Assembly (NCBI GenBank): GCA_015056325.1
Contig: SVGL01000002.1
Coordinates: 62,001-126,000, forward strand
Length of the DNA: 64,000 nt
DNA from: Clostridiales bacterium
GTDB lineage: Bacteria; Bacillota; Clostridia; Christensenellales; Aristaeellaceae
Reading direction: 5' to 3'
Made by a program: the position numbers and the translations under genes. The notes under the pieces were generated by a model. It made no database searches, was not told where the DNA came from, and saw nothing but the letters and a program-made list of their open reading frames with translations. This document shows, piece after piece, positions 1 through 9,645 of the stretch (position 1 is its first letter; each line of letters starts with the position of its first letter).

Positions 1-81
1 ACCGTGCTGCGCCCCGGCGAAAAGTACGACACCACCACCATCTATGCCTTCCGCGTGGAGGAGGATGACGACGAAGAGTAA
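1..81 (+). CDS. C-terminal end of an aldose 1-epimerase (galactose mutarotase)-like protein, truncated by window start
   Basis: Frame 1 reads TVLRPGEKYDTTTIYAFRVEEDDDEE*; the LRPGExYxxTTIYxF ending is typical of GalM. Confidence 0.6.
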   Translation, partial: TVLRPGEKYDTTTIYAFRVEEDDDEE

Positions 82-129
82 TCATTCCGTGCCTGTCCAA
101 TATGGGCAGGCACTTTTTCGGAGGAACAC

Positions 130-564
130 ATGAACTGCACTTTCCATCGGATGACGGCTGATGATCTGGCCACAGTGCTGGAGATGAACCGCACCTTCCG
201 CCCAGACTTTATCACAAGAGAAGGGGCCTCCGGCTTTCTTGCAGATGGCCGCAACTGGCTTTGGGCAGGCGTTACAGATGGGCGCATCATTGCCTTCGCC
301 TACGGATACACTCTGGACAGACTGGATGGCCGCAGGATGCTATACCTCCATGAGGTCGGCGTGGCGGATTCTTACCAGCGGCAAGGCATTGGTACAGCAA
401 TGCTCGAAGCCATCAAAACCGAGTGCCGGGCACAAGGCTTTCACCGGATCTTTCTGATCACGCACCGATGCAACACCGCAGCCAATGCGCTGTATCGCAA
501 ATGCGGTGGCGAGGTATCCTGCGACTCCGATGGCAATGACACAACCTATATATTTTTTCTGTAA
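130..564 (+). CDS. GNAT family N-acetyltransferase
   Basis: HEVGVADSYQRQGIGTAMLEAI acetyl-CoA loop and NTAANALYRKCGG ending. Confidence 0.85.
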   Translation: MNCTFHRMTADDLATVLEMNRTFRPDFITREGASGFLADGRNWLWAGVTDGRIIAFAYGYTLDRLDGRRMLYLHEVGVADSYQRQGIGTAMLEAIKTECRAQGFHRIFLITHRCNTAANALYRKCGGEVSCDSDGNDTTYIFFL

Positions 565-576
565 AAGCACGGCGGC

Positions 577-600
577 CTGCTGAAAACCAGCAGGCCGTCA
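577..600. terminator. Hairpin between convergent genes
   Basis: GGCCTGCTGaaaacCAGCAGGCC stem; no strong T tract. Confidence 0.5.
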
Positions 601-613
601 TGTTGGATGCTGT

Positions 614-1072
614 TTACTTCTTCTCTTCCAGCAGCTTCTGCAGTTCCTGCATAAAGTCACCGATGTCGGTAAAGAGGCGGTACACCGCGGCAAAGCGGAC
701 GTACGCCACGTCGTTGACAGACTTGAGCTCGTGCATGACCATGTCGCCGATGCGCTGGGAGGCAATCTCACCGTCCATGGTGGCGTAGGCGGCCTGCTCG
801 ATGCGCAGGGTCATCGCTTCGATCTGATTCATGGAGACGGGCAGCTTCTCGCAGGCATGGATGATGCCGGTCTTGATCTTCTGCGCATCAAAAGGCTCAC
901 GGCGGCCATCGCGCTTGACGACCATCAGCGGCAGCATTTCGATCTTTTCATAGGTGGTGAAGCGGCGGCCGCAGTTCATGCACTCGCGGCGGCGGCGGAT
1001 GCTGCTGCCCTCCTCGGTGGGGCGGGAGTCGATCACCTTGCTGTCCAGGCAGTTGCAGTACTGGCATTTCAT
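614..1072 (-). CDS. nrdR: Transcriptional repressor NrdR (zinc ribbon/ATP-cone)
   Basis: MKCQYCNCLDSKVIDSRPTEEGSSIRRRRECMNCGRRFTTYE; start placed at MKCQYC. Confidence 0.95.
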   Translation of the reverse strand: MKCQYCNCLDSKVIDSRPTEEGSSIRRRRECMNCGRRFTTYEKIEMLPLMVVKRDGRREPFDAQKIKTGIIHACEKLPVSMNQIEAMTLRIEQAAYATMDGEIASQRIGDMVMHELKSVNDVAYVRFAAVYRLFTDIGDFMQELQKLLEEKK

Positions 1073-1162
1073 CAGAAGCGCCCTCCTGTGGTCATGCGTT
1101 GTGTATACATATAGATGATTGTACCACATTTGGTGGGTGACGTAAAGGGGGAATTTTCACCC

Positions 1163-1654
1163 TCACTTGAAGCCCAGGCTGATCATTTTCACATGGGGCT
1201 TGCTGTTTTCGATCTCAAGCATCGCGCAGCAGTCGTCCTGAGCTGCACCGGGATTGATCATCCAGGGCTGGGTGTACTCCACATTGGCGCGGTGGGTGTG
1301 GCCGTAGAGGGCGATATCGACGCCTTCCGCCCGGGCTGCGCCGTAGAGGTAGTCCAGCCCGGACTTAACCCGGTGAATGTGCCCGTGGGTCATGTATATC
1401 TTCAGCCCGCCCAAGTGGATGACCAGGCGATCGGGATGATTCGCCGTGAAATCGCAGTTGCCCCGCACGGCGTACATGGTCGCATGAGGATCGCGCTCCC
1501 GGATGAAGGCTTCCGCACGGTCGAAATCCCGCACACCGTCGCCCAGGCAGATGTAGGCGTCGATGGGGCCGACCTGCTTCCACACCTCCTCCAGCAGCCA
1601 GCGGAGGTTGTTTTCCTCGCCGTGGATATCGGATAAAATCAGCGCGCGGATCAT
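1163..1654 (-). CDS. YfcE/MJ0936-type metallophosphoesterase
   Basis: [37 protein letters not shown] motifs. Confidence 0.9.
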   Translation of the reverse strand: MIRALILSDIHGEENNLRWLLEEVWKQVGPIDAYICLGDGVRDFDRAEAFIRERDPHATMYAVRGNCDFTANHPDRLVIHLGGLKIYMTHGHIHRVKSGLDYLYGAARAEGVDIALYGHTHRANVEYTQPWMINPGAAQDDCCAMLEIENSKPHVKMISLGFK

Positions 1655-2976
1655 GCGTTCAGTTCCTTCATAATCTCAATCATCTTTTCGCAGGCACGGG
1701 CGCGGTGGGAGATGGCGTTCTTCTCCTCCTCGTTCACCTCGGCAAAGGTCTTGTTCAGGGGCTCATACAGGAACAGGGGGTCGTAGCCGAAGCCACCAGT
1801 GCCCCGCTCTTCCTCCAGCAGCACGCCGGGACAGGATCCCTCCGCAATGCGGGTTTCCTCACCGGGGATGGCCAGTGCGATAGCGCACTGGAAGGCGCAT
1901 GCACGGCGGGTCTTGCCCTTCATGCGGCGCAGGAGCAGGTTGTTGTTGTCCTTGTCGCCCTCGCCTTCGCCGTTCATGAGGGCGTAGCGGGCGGAGTACA
2001 CACCGGGCTCGTCATCCAGAGCATCCACGGTCAGGCCGCTGTCGTCGGCGATGGTGGGAAGCCCGGTGGCCTCGCAGACCGCCTCCGCCTTGATGGCGGC
2101 GTTGCCCGCAAAGGTGGTGGCGTTCTCGTCGATGGGCGCATTGAAGCCGGCGGCATACATGCTCACCACGTTGTAGTAGTCGCCGAAAATATGCTGCAGC
2201 TCGCGCAGCTTGTGGGCATTGCCGGTGGCGGCCACCAGCAGGGGCTTGGGGCAGATGTGGCGGGCAGCCTCACCCAGAGCCTCGCGCTGGGCAGCCATCA
2301 GCTGCTCGATGCCGCACTTGCCATAGTGAAGCAGGCTGTTCAGCTCATCGGCAGTGAAGGCACGGCCCTCGCCGGTGCCCTGCAGCTCGATGAACTCGCC
2401 CTTTTCATTCATCACCAGGTTCATGTCCACCTGAGCGGAGGAATCCTCCACATAGCACAGATCACAGCAGGGCACATTGTCCACCACGCCCACAGAGACC
2501 GCCGCCACCTGGTGGATCAGTGGGCTCTGCAGGAGTTTGCCCTCGCTGACGAGCTTGTCAATGGCCAGGGTCAGGGCAACCATCGCGCCGGTGATGGACG
2601 CGGTGCGGGTGCCGCCGTCAGCCTCCAGCACGTCGCAGTCCAGGGTGATGGTGCGCTCGCCCAGCTTGGTCAGGTCGATCGCCTGGCGGAGGCTGCGGCC
2701 GATCAGGCGCTGAATCTCCACGCTGCGGCCGTCCTTCTTGATGCCGTCGCGCTTCTTGCGGGTACCCGTGGATGCGGGCAGCATGGCGTACTCCGCCGTG
2801 ACCCAGCCCTGTCCCTTGCCCCGCAGGAAGGGAGGCACGCCCTCCTCCACCGAGGCGGTGCAGATGACGCGGGTGTTGCCGGTGGCGATCAGGCAGGAAC
2901 CCGCCGCCGTGCGGACAAAGTTGGTCTGAATAGAAACAGGGCGGGCCTGCTCGGGCAGTCGGCCGTCAAAACGCAT
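1651..2976 (-). CDS. rph-rdgB: Fused ribonuclease PH / RdgB-type dITP/XTP pyrophosphatase
   Basis: N-terminal half RNase PH ([27 protein letters not shown]...[13 protein letters not shown]); C-terminal half RdgB ([21 protein letters not shown]...[23 protein letters not shown]...[11 protein letters not shown]). Confidence 0.93.
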   Translation of the reverse strand: MRFDGRLPEQARPVSIQTNFVRTAAGSCLIATGNTRVICTASVEEGVPPFLRGKGQGWVTAEYAMLPASTGTRKKRDGIKKDGRSVEIQRLIGRSLRQAIDLTKLGERTITLDCDVLEADGGTRTASITGAMVALTLAIDKLVSEGKLLQSPLIHQVAAVSVGVVDNVPCCDLCYVEDSSAQVDMNLVMNEKGEFIELQGTGEGRAFTADELNSLLHYGKCGIEQLMAAQREALGEAARHICPKPLLVAATGNAHKLRELQHIFGDYYNVVSMYAAGFNAPIDENATTFAGNAAIKAEAVCEATGLPTIADDSGLTVDALDDEPGVYSARYALMNGEGEGDKDNNNLLLRRMKGKTRRACAFQCAIALAIPGEETRIAEGSCPGVLLEEERGTGGFGYDPLFLYEPLNKTFAEVNEEEKNAISHRARACEKMIEIMKELNA

Positions 2977-3308
2977 GGAATCGGTCTCCTTTCAACGCTG
3001 CAGATGTACTGCACATAACATTCCAAGTTGGATATTCTTCATCTCCACCCTTTTTCCCTTCAATTCTCACGGATTATTGATGATAATTCACGCCCATCCT
3101 ACTGGAAATTCCCGCTGGGATGTGCTATGATATTCATCGTGCATGAGGTGCCCGCTCCTGGGTATCATACACAGGGAATCAGAGCATCTCTTGACGGACA
3201 CTTCATGTCAGATTCACGATTGATTCCTACAATGATTATGTTTCGAAGAAGCGCCTCCGCTTCCGTACATACCGCCGGGCTTCCCGAGCGGAGAAAGGTC
3301 TTGTTCCC

Positions 3309-3884
3309 GTGAGCAGTTTCCATTCAAAATATCTGACCAACATATGGAATGTCCCGAATGTCCTGACGATGATCCGCCTGGCGCTGATCCCGGTCTTCGT
3401 CGTCCTCCACGCGATGGCGCTGGAAAAGCTGGCGCTGCTGACCTTCTGCGTCGCCTCCTTTACCGACTGGCTGGACGGCCACATCGCCCGCAAGTATAAC
3501 CTCATCACCGACTTCGGCAAGCTGATGGATCCCCTGGCCGACAAGCTGATGGTCTGCACGGCGCTCATCATGCAGGGCATCAACGGCACCTTCCCGGTGA
3601 TTGCCATCATCATCGTGGTCCTCAAGGAGCTGGTGATGATCTATGGCTCCTCCTACATGCTGGCCCACGACGTAGTGGTCTACGCCAACATCTGGGGGAA
3701 GCTCGCCCAGTGCAGCTTCATCCTGGCGCTGGTTTTGTCCTTCTGGCACAAGGATTTCACCGCTATGAACTTCCCCATCGACCGGGTGTGCCTGTGGATC
3801 GCCGTGGTGATCGCGGTGATCGCCCTGGTGGATTACACCCTCGCCGCCCTGAAGACCCTCAGGGAACTCAAGGCCAAGAAGTAA
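3309..3884 (+). CDS. pgsA: CDP-diacylglycerol--glycerol-3-phosphate 3-phosphatidyltransferase
   Basis: CDP-alcohol phosphatidyltransferase motif (TDWLDGHIARKYNLITDFGKLMDPLADK), multiple TM segments, GTG start. Confidence 0.9.
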   Translation: MSSFHSKYLTNIWNVPNVLTMIRLALIPVFVVLHAMALEKLALLTFCVASFTDWLDGHIARKYNLITDFGKLMDPLADKLMVCTALIMQGINGTFPVIAIIIVVLKELVMIYGSSYMLAHDVVVYANIWGKLAQCSFILALVLSFWHKDFTAMNFPIDRVCLWIAVVIAVIALVDYTLAALKTLRELKAKK

Positions 3885-3888
3885 AAAT

Positions 3889-3924
3889 GCAGCCGCGCTT
3901 CCATCACGGAGCGCGGCTTTTTCA
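3889..3924 (+). terminator. Rho-independent terminator after pgsA
   Basis: GCCGCGCttccatcacggaGCGCGGC followed by TTTTTC. Confidence 0.8.
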
Positions 3925-3983
3925 TGCAAAAAATCGCCCGCCGGATGTGCTTCCGGCGGACGGATAAGCGGGTCGCAGACCCA

Positions 3984-6953
3984 TCAATTGATCTTGATGC
4001 CGTAGATGTAGCTGGTACCCTTGCCGGTGGTGCCGATGACCATCGTGTCGCCGTAGACCGCAGGGGAACCCTCGATCACGCCATTCACCTGCAGGGTGCT
4101 GACCTCCTTGCCGGTCAGGCCGTCCAGCAGGTAGATGGTGCCGTTGGAGCAGGCCTGGATGATCCAGCCCTGGCCCTCCGCGTCATACACCGCCACGGGG
4201 GAGGAATAACAGTAGGCGTCCATATTCTTGTGCCAAACGACCTCGCCAGTGGCCTTGTCGAAGGCAATGATCACGCCCGGGATGGCCTTGTCGCCGGAGA
4301 GCTTCTCCGCGCCGGTGGCGCTGACGGAGGACAGGGTGAAGTACACCAGGTCGCTCAGCCCGTTCTGGCCGATGACGGGGGACGCCATGGCGCCAGGGGT
4401 GACGATGGCGTTAAAGGTGACGTCCTTCTTCTTGGCGTCGGCGCAGTGGATGGCAAAGGCCCAGTCCTCCTCGCCGGTCATGGCGTTGTAGCGGCGGATG
4501 GTCACATTGCCCTTCTGGCGGTTGTTGACCAGGTCGGCAGTGTAGAGCCACAGGGTATTGGCTTCCTCGCCTTCCTCCAGATCCAGGGCAATGGCCGCGC
4601 GCACGGAGTCGCCGGTATCCACCGCCCAGGCGGTGGTCATGGTGGTGGTGTCCACGCAGCGCAGCACACCGTCCAGATCGGCGTAGTAGGCATAGCTGCC
4701 GAACATCGCCAGGGAGGACTCCACCGCCACATTGCCGGCCTTCTGGCCCTTGGTGTGGCTCATCATGGTCACGACCTCGGAGGGGTCATTGAACTCATAT
4801 ACCAGGCCGCCGGTGTCCTGATCAAGCATCATATTCATGTCCAGCTTCTCCGTGTAAAGGAGGCCGTTGGTGCCGATGGCGATCAGGGTGTTGGTGGTGC
4901 GGTCGATCAGCGCAGAAGTATCGAAGGCGCCGGATGCATTCTCGCTGTAGGTGCGTTTGAGCTTGCGGTCAATGCCGTCGATCATGCGCAGCACCTTGCT
5001 GTCCATCAGGTTGTAGTAGTACAGGCCGATGTCCTTGCTGGTACCGCTCTTCATCTTGCGGGCATACTGACCGGAGGTCATCATGGGATAGCTGAGAGGA
5101 TGCAGGCTGGGGGTGGAGCGCATGGGATAGCCGAACTCGATGGCTTCACGGGTGGGAGAACCATCCAGCAAATCCAGGAAGTAGATCTTGCCGTCCATAC
5201 CGGCTACGATGACCTCGGTCATGTGCTTCTGATCCTTGCGGACCTGCTCCAGCTCCATGCTATTGCGGATATCGGAGGGCCACTTGGCGATGACGGGCTG
5301 GCCCGTCCAGCCGATGCCGTAGTAACTGCGGCTGCTGCCGGCCACGCTGCCAGCCTCCACTGTCCATTCCAGCGCCAGGCTGGTGGCACTTTCGATGGTT
5401 TCCACCGCTGCATTCTGGCGGAAAGCATTGCCGCGGAAGGTGGTTACGCCGAAGCTGCGGGGCAGGTAGTCATCTCCTGCAGGCATGTCGATGGGCTTCT
5501 CGCGCTCGTAGGTCTTGACCTTGCGGTCATCCTTGTAGATCACCGTCTCGGAGATCAGGGAAGGATCGGCGCTGTCCACGGCCATGGCCTCCGGCTTGGG
5601 GGTGGGCTCCGGCGTGGGTTCAGGCGTGGGCTCCTCCGTAGGTTCGGGGGTAGGCGTTTCGGTAGGCTCCGCGGTAGGCATCACTGTCGGGGTGGCGGTG
5701 GGCATCAGGGTGGGCGTCGCCGTCACGGACAGGGTGGGGGTCGCCGTCGCCTCAGTGAACGCGGACTGGCTTTCCGGGCCAGGCGTAACCTCCGGGGCAG
5801 GGGTGGCCGTCTCGGTCATCGGCGGTTCGGAGGGCATCATCGTGGGCGTGGCCACAGCCTGGGTGCTCACCGGCACATCAGAAACAATCACCGGCGCCAA
5901 GGGCGTCAGGGACAAATGCTGCCACAGCCCGGTATCGACCCAGCTCTCGCCGTTCTGCACCTGAGCCTGGAGATCCCCTTCGAAGCTGTCTTCACGGGTC
6001 ATTTCGAACATCCACACGATGGTGGTGTCGCTGTTGGGGGCAGAAAGGGTCGTCGTGGTGGGGATAACCTCGCCCTGATCGTCCACCACCCGCACCGCCG
6101 TCACATTGGAGGAGGTAACCATATGGAACACGACCTTATAGGGCGCGGTGTCCTGAGAGATGACGGCCGTGAAATCGTCCGCACTGATGCGGGCAGGGGT
6201 CTTTTCCACCTCTTCATCGCTGCCGAAAAGCGCCGCGATGGGGGCTGTCACCGTGCGTTTGATGGAGCCCAGCACGCCGGGATCATCTCCGTCAATCATG
6301 CACAGGCCCAGCACCAGCGCGCCGATCACCAGCAGCACCACGATCAGGGCAATCAGGCCGCGGCCAGAGCTCTTCTCCTCGTCCTCCGGCATATCTTCAT
6401 AAGCGACACGCTCAGTCTCCGGCGTACGGACGCGGCGGGGCGTATCCAGCGGAGACACGGCCTCCGGACGGCGGACACGGGGCTGCTCGCCCAGCTGCTG
6501 CAAAGGCGCATAGCCCTCGGCCTTCACCGGGCGGCGGACAACCGGCCCGCTCTGCTGGGGCAGCTGCTCCCGATGGGGCCGCTGGCCGCTGAGAGCAGCA
6601 GGCCGCGGCACACCCTGGGAGGGCATGCGTGTCTGGGTCTGCGTCTCCTGCTCCGGCGCAGCGGGCGTCATGCCAAAGCTGACAGCCTCCTTCACCGCAG
6701 GGGTCGTCTGGGTGGGCTGGACGGGAGCCTCCGCCTGAGGGAGGTCCTCCACATTGACACAATCCGCCTCGTCAATGAGGCCGGCAAAGCGCTCGGTGCG
6801 GCGGCGGCGGGAGGGCTTTGCCTCCGCAGCCTCCACCGGGGGCATCGCGCGGGTCGTGCCTTCCGCCTCCTGGTTGTACTGTTCGAACAGATCCATACAG
6901 GCTCTTGCTCCTTTACTGAAAGGCGTCACAGAGAAATTTCCTCCGCTGGCCAT
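3984..6953 (-). CDS. Membrane-anchored PQQ/BamB-like beta-propeller protein with Pro/Thr/Glu-rich stalk
   Basis: TM (GLIALIVVLLVIGALVLGLCMI), low-complexity TPEPTEEPTPEPTPEPTPKPE, repeated DGKIYFLDLLDGS / GTIYLLDGLTGKE blades. Confidence 0.8.
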   Translation of the reverse strand: MASGGNFSVTPFSKGARACMDLFEQYNQEAEGTTRAMPPVEAAEAKPSRRRRTERFAGLIDEADCVNVEDLPQAEAPVQPTQTTPAVKEAVSFGMTPAAPEQETQTQTRMPSQGVPRPAALSGQRPHREQLPQQSGPVVRRPVKAEGYAPLQQLGEQPRVRRPEAVSPLDTPRRVRTPETERVAYEDMPEDEEKSSGRGLIALIVVLLVIGALVLGLCMIDGDDPGVLGSIKRTVTAPIAALFGSDEEVEKTPARISADDFTAVISQDTAPYKVVFHMVTSSNVTAVRVVDDQGEVIPTTTTLSAPNSDTTIVWMFEMTREDSFEGDLQAQVQNGESWVDTGLWQHLSLTPLAPVIVSDVPVSTQAVATPTMMPSEPPMTETATPAPEVTPGPESQSAFTEATATPTLSVTATPTLMPTATPTVMPTAEPTETPTPEPTEEPTPEPTPEPTPKPEAMAVDSADPSLISETVIYKDDRKVKTYEREKPIDMPAGDDYLPRSFGVTTFRGNAFRQNAAVETIESATSLALEWTVEAGSVAGSSRSYYGIGWTGQPVIAKWPSDIRNSMELEQVRKDQKHMTEVIVAGMDGKIYFLDLLDGSPTREAIEFGYPMRSTPSLHPLSYPMMTSGQYARKMKSGTSKDIGLYYYNLMDSKVLRMIDGIDRKLKRTYSENASGAFDTSALIDRTTNTLIAIGTNGLLYTEKLDMNMMLDQDTGGLVYEFNDPSEVVTMMSHTKGQKAGNVAVESSLAMFGSYAYYADLDGVLRCVDTTTMTTAWAVDTGDSVRAAIALDLEEGEEANTLWLYTADLVNNRQKGNVTIRRYNAMTGEEDWAFAIHCADAKKKDVTFNAIVTPGAMASPVIGQNGLSDLVYFTLSSVSATGAEKLSGDKAIPGVIIAFDKATGEVVWHKNMDAYCYSSPVAVYDAEGQGWIIQACSNGTIYLLDGLTGKEVSTLQVNGVIEGSPAVYGDTMVIGTTGKGTSYIYGIKIN

Positions 6954-7093
6954 AATTTCTGCTCATCGGGCATACCCTATTATAGCGTACTTCCGACGCA
7001 ATCTCAACCCCAGCGCAACCCGACGATGTAAAAATCTCGTAACAAAAGCGCGCAGGAGCTTCCATTTTTTATTATAAAGGAGAAAAACGTCCC

Positions 7094-7723
7094 ATGTCAA
7101 CCTTACAGCCCCTGTGCTGTCCGCCCTTTATGGACAGCCTGACCTGCCATAACCTCCGCAGTGCCTGCCTGGCGGAGATGCACGCCGAGCGCCACTTTCT
7201 GCGCTGCGCCAAGGCCATGGAGGACGCCGGATTGCAGGTCATTGCCCACGCCTTCCGCTTTACTGCCGCACAGGATAAGGAACACGCCGCGATTCTCAGC
7301 GGGCTGATGGCGTCCCAAGGCAGCTGTATTCCCACGGCAGAGGAGCCTTCGAACAGCATCTCCCGTGACCCTGCGGAGCTGCTGCGCGCGGCGGCGCTTC
7401 ACAAGCACGGCACCTGGGACGTGCTCTATCCCCAGTACGCCCGCACTGCCCTGGAGGAAGGCTACCCCCGCATCGCCCAGGCGCTTGAACGCATCGCAGA
7501 GACGGAGCAGCTCCACGCTCGGCGCTTCGTCCAGTACATGGAGGCCCTGCATGACGGCGCGCTCTTTTGCGCCGAGGAGCGCTGTTCCTGGGTGTGCCTG
7601 CACTGCGGACAGCTGCACTCCGGTTTCGAACCGCCGGAAAGCTGCCCCGGCTGCAGCTGCGGACAGGGGTATTTCATCCGCAGCAATCATCATCCGTTCT
7701 GCGTGCCCGAGGTCGGGCTTTAA
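7094..7723 (+). CDS. Rubrerythrin family protein with C-terminal rubredoxin-like domain
   Basis: Ferritin-like EMHAERHFLRCAKAMED...DKEHAAIL, then CSWVCLHCGQLHSGFEPPESCPGCSCGQGYF. Confidence 0.88.
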   Translation: MSTLQPLCCPPFMDSLTCHNLRSACLAEMHAERHFLRCAKAMEDAGLQVIAHAFRFTAAQDKEHAAILSGLMASQGSCIPTAEEPSNSISRDPAELLRAAALHKHGTWDVLYPQYARTALEEGYPRIAQALERIAETEQLHARRFVQYMEALHDGALFCAEERCSWVCLHCGQLHSGFEPPESCPGCSCGQGYFIRSNHHPFCVPEVGL

Positions 7724-8278
7724 CCCGACTAGCCCTGAGGATACAACTGTACCGCAAGGGCGTAGCCAGCGCCCGGCCTTGCGCCAGGTGATGGCCGAAT
7801 CAGAGGGAGGGCTTTAACCCGACTAGCCCTGAGGACACAACTGTACCGCAAGGGCGTAGCCAGCGCCCGGCCATGCCCCGGGTGATGGCCGAATCAGAGG
7901 GAGGGCTTTAACCCGACTAGCCCTGAGGATACAACTGTACCGCAAGGGCGTAGCCAGCGCCCGGCCTTGCGCCGGGTGATGGCCGAATCAGAGGGAGGGC
8001 TTCAGCCCGACTAGCCCTGAGGACACAACTGTACCGCAAGGGCGTAGCCAGCGCCCGGCCTTGCGCCGGGTGATGGTCGAATCAGAGGGAGGGCTTTAAC
8101 CCGACTAGCCCTGAGGACACAACTGTACCGCAAGGGCGTAGCCAGCGCCCGGCCTTGCGCCAGGTGATGGCCGAATCAGAGGGAGGGCTTTAACCCGACT
8201 AGCCCTGAGGACACAACTGTACCGCAAGGGCGTAGCCAGCGCCCGGCCTTGCGCCGGGTGATGGCCGAAAACGAGGGG
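7715..8278. repeat. Six head-to-tail copies of a 94-bp unit
   Basis: Unit GGGCTTTAACCCGACTAGCCCTGAGGACACAACTGTACCGCAAGGGCGTAGCCAGCGCCCGGCCTTGCGCCGGGTGATGGCCGAATCAGAGGGA starts at 7715, 7809, 7903, 7997, 8091, 8185. Confidence 0.97.
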
Positions 8279-8297
8279 TAAACCCCTCTTTCTTTTT
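8272..8297 (+). terminator. Rho-independent terminator at the end of the 94-bp array
   Basis: GAGGGGtaaaCCCCTC followed by TTTCTTTTT. Confidence 0.75.
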
Positions 8298-8392
8298 GCA
8301 TTGTGAAGGAAAGTGTGATATACTGTTCTCCACACAACAACTCCCTCAAGCGCCCCTATCAATGGGAGCCTGAGCACGCTATCGGAGGCCCT

Positions 8393-9559
8393 ATGAAGCA
8401 CATCGTCGCACTCGTCCCCCTCGCCACCTACGACCAGCCCGCCGTGGACGCCGCCGTCCGCGAGGGCATTGCGCTGCTGGGCGGCATCGGGCAGTTTGTC
8501 ACGCCCGAGGAGAAGATCGTCCTCAAGCCGAACCTGCTGGCCCGCGCCCTGCCCCAGAAGGCTATCACCACCCACCCGGCGGTGTTCTCCGCCGTGTGCC
8601 GCCTGCTGCGGGAAGAGGGATATTCTCACCTGTCCTACGGCGACAGCCCCGGCAGCCCCACCACCACCCCGGACAAGGCCGCTGATACCGCCGGCATCAA
8701 CGAAGCCGCCGCCCGTTATCAGCTGGAGAAGGCGGACTTCGCCTCCGGCAGCGTCGTGACCTTCCCCGAGGGCCGGGTCGCCAAGTCCTTCTACCTGTGT
8801 CATGCCGTGCAGGAGGCAGATGCGCTGATCAGCATCTGTAAGATGAAGACCCACGCCCTGGAGCGCATCACCGGCGCGGTGAAGAATCAGTACGGCTGCA
8901 TTACCGGCGTGAATAAGGCCACCGGCCACGCCGCCTACCCCAACAGCGATATCTTTGCGGACATGCTGGCAGATCTGAACATGTGCATCAAGCCCCGCCT
9001 GCACGTGATGGACGGTGTCGTCGCCATGGAGGGCAACGGCCCTTCCTCCGGCACGCCGGTGAACATGAATGTGCTGCTGTTCTCCGCCGACCCGGTGGCG
9101 CTGGACGCAGTCTTTGCGGCCCTGATCCACCTGAGCCCTGAGGCCGTGCCCACCTGCGTTTCCGGCGTGAAGGTCGGTCTGGGCGTGATGGATGACGCCT
9201 CCATCGAGGTCGCCACGCCCGGGGGCGTCATCACCGTCAATGAAGCCCGCGAGAAATACGGCAAGGCGGATTTCGACGTCTTCCGCGGCCAGATGAAGAA
9301 GAACGTCCTGTCCGCCTTCATGCCCATGCTGCCCTTCCTGCAGCATCGCCCGAAGGTTGATCTGAAGAAGTGCATTGCCTGCGGTGTATGCGAGGAAAGC
9401 TGCCCCGTGCCGGAAAAGGCGGTACGCTCCGGCCATGGCCGGAAGGCCAAATACGACTACAAGAAGTGCATCCGCTGCTACTGCTGCCAGGAGATGTGTC
9501 CGGTCAAGGCCATTGACGTGTACCGGCATCCGCTGACAAAATTGCTGAGCGGCAAATGA
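8393..9559 (+). CDS. DUF362 domain protein with C-terminal 2[4Fe-4S] ferredoxin domain
   Basis: KPNLL...ISICKMKTHALERITGAVKNQYG; CIACGVCEESCPVPEKA / CIRCYCCQEMCPVKAI; start at MKHIVAL after GGAGG. Confidence 0.9.
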   Translation: MKHIVALVPLATYDQPAVDAAVREGIALLGGIGQFVTPEEKIVLKPNLLARALPQKAITTHPAVFSAVCRLLREEGYSHLSYGDSPGSPTTTPDKAADTAGINEAAARYQLEKADFASGSVVTFPEGRVAKSFYLCHAVQEADALISICKMKTHALERITGAVKNQYGCITGVNKATGHAAYPNSDIFADMLADLNMCIKPRLHVMDGVVAMEGNGPSSGTPVNMNVLLFSADPVALDAVFAALIHLSPEAVPTCVSGVKVGLGVMDDASIEVATPGGVITVNEAREKYGKADFDVFRGQMKKNVLSAFMPMLPFLQHRPKVDLKKCIACGVCEESCPVPEKAVRSGHGRKAKYDYKKCIRCYCCQEMCPVKAIDVYRHPLTKLLSGK

Positions 9560-9580
9560 CCTCATCCGTTACCAAGTGAA

Positions 9581-9638
9581 ACTCCCTCAGTCTGCGAGCA
9601 AGCTCGCAGACAGCTCCCTCGGGGAGGGAGCCTTTTGG
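9581..9638. repeat. Palindromic repeat of the CTCCCTCAG...GAGGGAGCC family
   Basis: ACTCCCTCAGTCTGCGAGcaagCTCGCAGACAGCTCCCTCggGGAGGGAGCCTTTTGG; relatives at 52914, 53032 (inverted), 57393. Confidence 0.85.
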
Positions 9639-9645
9639 AAAGGTT

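Noticed and set aside
1705-3018. 437-aa ORF opposite rph-rdgB
   Set aside because: Antisense artefact; the minus strand carries clear Rph and RdgB motifs.
3924-7031. 1035-aa plus-strand ORF opposite the beta-propeller gene
   Set aside because: Antisense shadow in a GC-rich region: His/Gly/Arg-biased composition with no domain motif, whereas the minus-strand ORF has a TM and propeller repeats.
7715-8278. Possible CRISPR array
   Set aside because: The 94-bp units are contiguous and identical throughout; there are no unique spacers and no cas genes.
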